Source of the DNA: Adineta steineri
Lineage: Eukaryota > Rotifera > Eurotatoria > Adinetida > Adinetidae
DNA: 64,000 nt
Assembly (NCBI GenBank): GCA_905250115.1
Contig: CAJNOI010000146.1
Span: 103,089 to 167,088, forward strand
Reading direction: 5' to 3'
The notes beneath the pieces were generated by a model. It searched no databases. It was not told where the DNA came from and worked only from the letters and a program-made list of their open reading frames with translations. A program made the translations under genes and the position numbers. Positions 56,974-64,000 of this stretch are shown piece by piece. Position 1 is the first letter of the stretch. Each line of letters starts with the position of its first letter.

Positions 56974-57396
56974 TGTTTGTTATTTTTTAATAATAAGCGT
57001 CGATGTTTTAATACGAGAGAAAAATGGGATATGTGTAAATAATCTTTATGAAGCGTTTGATATATTTAGTATTTCCAACGTTCTTTGAATCCGTCTATAA
57101 TAACACTAATCAAAAAAATATCAAAGAAGTGTTAATTATATCATAGAAAAGAGGATTGAAGTAGTTCATGTATGAGTATGTCGTTTTTCTAGAAATACTA
57201 AATCACTGTGACCCTGTGGAACATTAGTCTCATTTACACAAAAGATAACAGTAAGTGAGAATATGATCGAAGAAGTTTAATAACGTAGAAAAGCTGAAAA
57301 TAAAACTAACGGGTGTTCCATAAAAGACTTTGAGGGAAAGAGTGAAGGTGCAGTATGACATAAATACTCTTACCACAACAACACACACACTCCTGC

Positions 57397-57728
57397 GAGA
57401 TATTCTAACGCGTTTTTTTTGAATAATACCTCTTTTAACTAATCTTACCGCGTTATATATATAGCTATATATCGCACATAATTTCACGCGTGAGATATTC
57501 TAATGTGTTTTTTTGAATAATACCACTTCTAATTAATCTTGTCTTACTATATGTCATTAGACATTCCATACATTTTAATCCATGAGATATTCTAATGCGT
57601 TTCATTGAATAATACCACTTTTAATCAATTCTACTGTGTTATATGTCATTAGATATTCCATACATTTTCACGCGTCAAATATTCTAACGCATTTTCTTGA
57701 ATAATATGACTTTTAACTAATCTTACCG
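57397..57728 (+). repeat. Four-copy tandem repeat of about 92-95 bp
   Basis: Units begin at about 57397, 57492, 57584 and 57676 with GAGATATTCTAACGCGTTTT, followed by GAATAATACCACTTTTAACTAATCTTACCG. Copies differ at about one base in six. Confidence 0.8.
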
Positions 57729-57786
57729 TGGGTGTGAGTAATTGGGAGCATTTATTTTCCAACCATCTACATACACACCCATATCC
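57728..57786. repeat. TGTGGG-like hairpin
   Basis: GTGGGTGTGAGTAATTGGG ... CTACATACACACCCATATCC, directly abutting the tandem array. Confidence 0.55.
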
Positions 57787-57880
57787 TAAAATAATGGAAA
57801 ATGTATCTATGGTTGGTGATTGATGCACAACTCGAGTTATTTTTGATGTCGATGCATAATATTTACGGCTGGATACCATC

Positions 57881-57976
57881 TTGAGTGTGTGGATGTGAGT
57901 GTGCGGCATAGTTAAGAAAATACCCATACTCTCATCCACTCACACCTAGATCCAGACCCAGACCTACATCCTCACG
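57881..57976. repeat. TGTGGG-like hairpin with TAAGAAAA loop
   Basis: TTGAGTGTGTGGATGTGAGTG ... TTAAGAAAATACCCATACTCTCATCCACTCACACC, followed by further C-rich text. The loop motif matches those at 41.56 and 62.76 kb. Confidence 0.65.
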
Positions 57977-58240
57977 ATGGAGATGGTGAACAAAAGAGTC
58001 ATGTTCCCCTAAATTGACTATTCAAATGCAAAAGAAATTCAATATAATGTAACGATCAAATTATGCTAAATAAATATGACGAACATTTATTTTTATTAAT
58101 CATTAAAGATGAGAATATGAGTGATGACGATGAAGATGATATTATCATGCATAGCTAAGTCCATATTCTCAATAAAATCAAGGAATTTTTCCAGGTTTAT
58201 ATGTATGAAAACTATTAGTTAATTAAAAAGTTCAAGTCAA

Positions 58241-62354
<4,114 letters not shown>

Positions 62355-62784
62355 TTATGAAGCGGATGAGGTGTGAGTTAGAGCTCTATTCTCTGCTTCT
62401 GTATTTGTCTTGAATTTCCTAAGAGTTACGCTCAATTCTATATGACCACATGAACAATAATCTTCTAGTATTTTTAGAGCTTGGTTGTATGAAACAAGAG
62501 CATCAGTATATTTTGTTTGATTCCTTAGAACATTTCCAGTGTGATTGTGAGTATTACCAATATGAATACAACCGGATAAATGTAGTTTCTTTACTGTCAT
62601 TAATACTCATTGATAAACATCTAAAGATTTTTTCAAGTTCATCTTGTCGATTAAGACTTTGAACAATGACGCACAATGTATCAACCACGTAAAAATAATT
62701 TGATCGACAGTCTTCCTGATAGAAGGATTGGTTTGGATGAGGGTGTGGATGTGGACCATAGGTAAGAAAATCCACACCCATCAT
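62355..62784 (-). pseudogene. Decayed TPR (kinesin-light-chain-like) fragment
   Basis: One frame reads IHIGNTHNHTGNVLRNQTKY followed by TDALVSYNQALKILEDYCSCGHIELS, a plain TPR unit. The adjacent frame upstream carries VVDTLCVIVQSLNRQDELEKIFRC, which could be the preceding helices. No intact gene surrounds it, so this looks like a frameshifted remnant of the large bdelloid TPR families. A GTAACT donor-like motif after HIELS leaves a small chance that it is an exon. Confidence 0.45.
62736..62784. repeat. TGTGGG-like hairpin with TAAGAAAA loop
   Basis: GGATGAGGGTGTGGATGTGG, then CATAGGTAAGAAAA, then TCCACACCCATCATT. Confidence 0.7.
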
Positions 62785-63489
62785 TTTAGGTTCGCAAAAG
62801 TACTGACAAGGTTTCTGAAAGCATTTTTTTTTTGGTTTTTCATTTTCTACCTTATTTTGGTTGTACTATTCTAAATCTAATTTTACCTGCTGCTGTTGTT
62901 TCTTTTTATATAAAACACCAACTTTGCGTCGCAATAAAAGTATTCCTGTTGCAAGCTAAATGATTCTTTTTATCAGTGTGACAAATAGATAATATTAAAC
63001 TTGATCCAATATTTATTACATTCTCTACTGTTGGTATAAAAGTAAATGACAAATATGCACTGCAAATAATAATATATATATATGAACATGAGCAATGAAT
63101 AAATGGCTGGGACTTTTTTTGGTATTATATTGATATACACCAGACCTTGAAATCGACCACCTTACCGGAGCTTTTTTTCCTCAGAGTAGATTTTTCTCGT
63201 AAATAATGGGTGTGCGTTCGAACAAAGGGTGGTCAGTGTGGGTGTGGTTATCATATCGTATCCACGCCCACCCTTTTGTATATTTTCGAATACATGTGGC
63301 TAGTGTGGAAACTTCATCACTATCGACATGTTTTCAAAAGCGAGTGTGCTTGAAAACGAGTATACATTATGTGAGTCCGCTGAAGTATGTTTTCAGCTTT
63401 TGTTACCTTGATATCTTATAAATTAGAATCTATTGCTAATCTACAATATAGTAATATATTTTTCAAAATATTTATTAATGCAGAAATAG
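62785..63489. other. Intergenic region
   Basis: No gene; a G-rich hairpin lies at 63206-63277 (GGGTGTGCGTTCG ... GGGTGTGGTTATCATATCGTATCCACGCCCACCC). Confidence 0.45.
63206..63277. repeat. TGTGGG-like hairpin
   Basis: Inner arms GTGTGGGTGTGGTTA and TATCCACGCCCACCC surround a short loop, with an extra GGGTGTGCG outside. Confidence 0.65.
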
Positions 63490-63927
63490 TCAGATAATAT
63501 AGTGATTGGCCTTTAAAGCTTTATTACATCTCACTAATTCATATTTACCGAGGCCAGTCAACATAAGGCTAAAAAAGCTGAGGGAGGCGCTATTCACCCG
63601 TGTACACCATAGCCAAGCTCTTCGTGCACCCTCATAGTCAAGAGCCTGTTTTCGCTTTTTAGTTATGTAGAGCAGAATCAAGCAAGGAATACCCCATAAA
63701 GAAAACCATCCCGTCACAGCAGTAAAAATCCACCATCCAATCAAGCATTTTTTATTTTCGTATCCGATAATTGTGTTCACACCAGATGTTGGATATCTGC
63801 TGAGAATCTCGTGCAATGCTTGTGTATTGATAATTTCATCACTTGGTATAATCTTGTGAATATTTTGATCGTCATTTGTCGTTGGTAGTTGCTCAGTGAC
63901 CGATGCGCTTGTATCCACTGTAAGCAT
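63490..63927 (-). CDS. Two-transmembrane, CD225/dispanin-like protein
   Basis: 145 residues from the ATG at 63927 (the frame is open to a GTG at 63936). A polar N-terminus of about 65 residues precedes two hydrophobic segments (LIGWWIFTAVTGWFSLWGIPCLILLYI and SASLSFFSLMLTGLG) joined by a loop KKRKQALDYEGARRAWLWC. The loop pattern (small basic cluster, D.EGARRA, then W) resembles the GD...A..S..A loop of CD225/dispanin proteins, membrane proteins that bend or stiffen bilayers in animals. The match is short, so a different two-TM family is possible. Confidence 0.45.
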   Translation of the reverse strand: MLTVDTSASVTEQLPTTNDDQNIHKIIPSDEIINTQALHEILSRYPTSGVNTIIGYENKKCLIGWWIFTAVTGWFSLWGIPCLILLYITKKRKQALDYEGARRAWLWCTRVNSASLSFFSLMLTGLGKYELVRCNKALKANHYII

Positions 63928-63936
63928 AGTGATCAC

Positions 63937-64000
63937 CGTAATTTTATATGTGAAACTCTATTAATCTAAAAATGTCATATATATAAAGCTAATTGGTCAT
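63937..64000. other. Window end
   Basis: Short AT-rich upstream stretch; nothing recognised. Confidence 0.3.

Larger units (their letters stand above)
56974..58240. other. Intergenic region with tandem repeats
   Basis: Holds the 92-95 bp tandem array (57397-57728) and two G-rich hairpins (57728-57786; 57881-57976). Open frames across the array are by-products. Confidence 0.5.

Overview
The window looks like nuclear DNA of a bdelloid rotifer (Adineta/Rotaria type). The evidence is an AT-rich genome with many 50-65 bp introns, several bdelloid-style expanded families (ADP-ribosyltransferases, rhodopsin-like receptors, F-box/leucine-rich proteins, NACHT-HEAT proteins, VIT-vWA proteins), genes typical of other kingdoms (nicotianamine synthase, RTA1-like), and more than twenty short G-rich inverted repeats built on TGTGGG-like units, which resemble the telomere hexamer reported for Adineta. 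Species assignment is inference.

Layout. 0.9-5.6 kb: a two-exon gene whose reading frame joins an R-S-E type mono-ADP-ribosyltransferase to a NACHT ATPase and a long HEAT array, followed by a phytanoyl-CoA-hydroxylase-like/HEAT protein (6.3-7.7 kb). 7.8-9.9 kb, minus strand: a rhodanese/dual-specificity phosphatase and a two-exon membrane-anchored carbonic anhydrase. 10-13.5 kb: gene-poor, with hAT-type miniature elements and a 640 bp foldback. 13.6-26 kb: two-exon membrane protein, RTA1-like protein, GPCR, a deleted 2-oxoglutarate oxygenase pseudogene and a fibronectin III-like protein. 25.5-29.5 kb: two head-to-head paralogues of an H-Y-E ADP-ribosyltransferase-like family. One is a three-exon membrane protein whose second intron carries a dead, 5'-truncated non-LTR retrotransposon with a perfect 15 bp target duplication. 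30.3-32.7 kb: two proteins of a poorly known receiver-like family. 33.4-36.3 kb: four-exon membrane protein. 36.3-41.6 kb: repeat-rich and gene-free, including a foldback made of GGGCTTTCGTA units. 41.6-42.4 kb: five-exon complexin. 43.2-44.1 kb: nicotianamine synthase. 46-57 kb: GPCRs and two F-box proteins, one with an in-frame stop. 58.2-62.0 kb: a large VIT-vWA-DUF2135-ZZ protein. 62.3-64 kb: a TPR remnant and a two-TM dispanin-like protein.

The genes do not form an operon or one pathway. The recurring themes are ADP-ribosyl transfer (three ART-fold genes of two classes), NLR-like architecture, repeat-protein fusions, likely horizontally acquired enzymes, and gene decay next to short non-autonomous transposons. 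All exon structures were assembled by eye from donor/acceptor motifs and phase matching; no transcript evidence was available.
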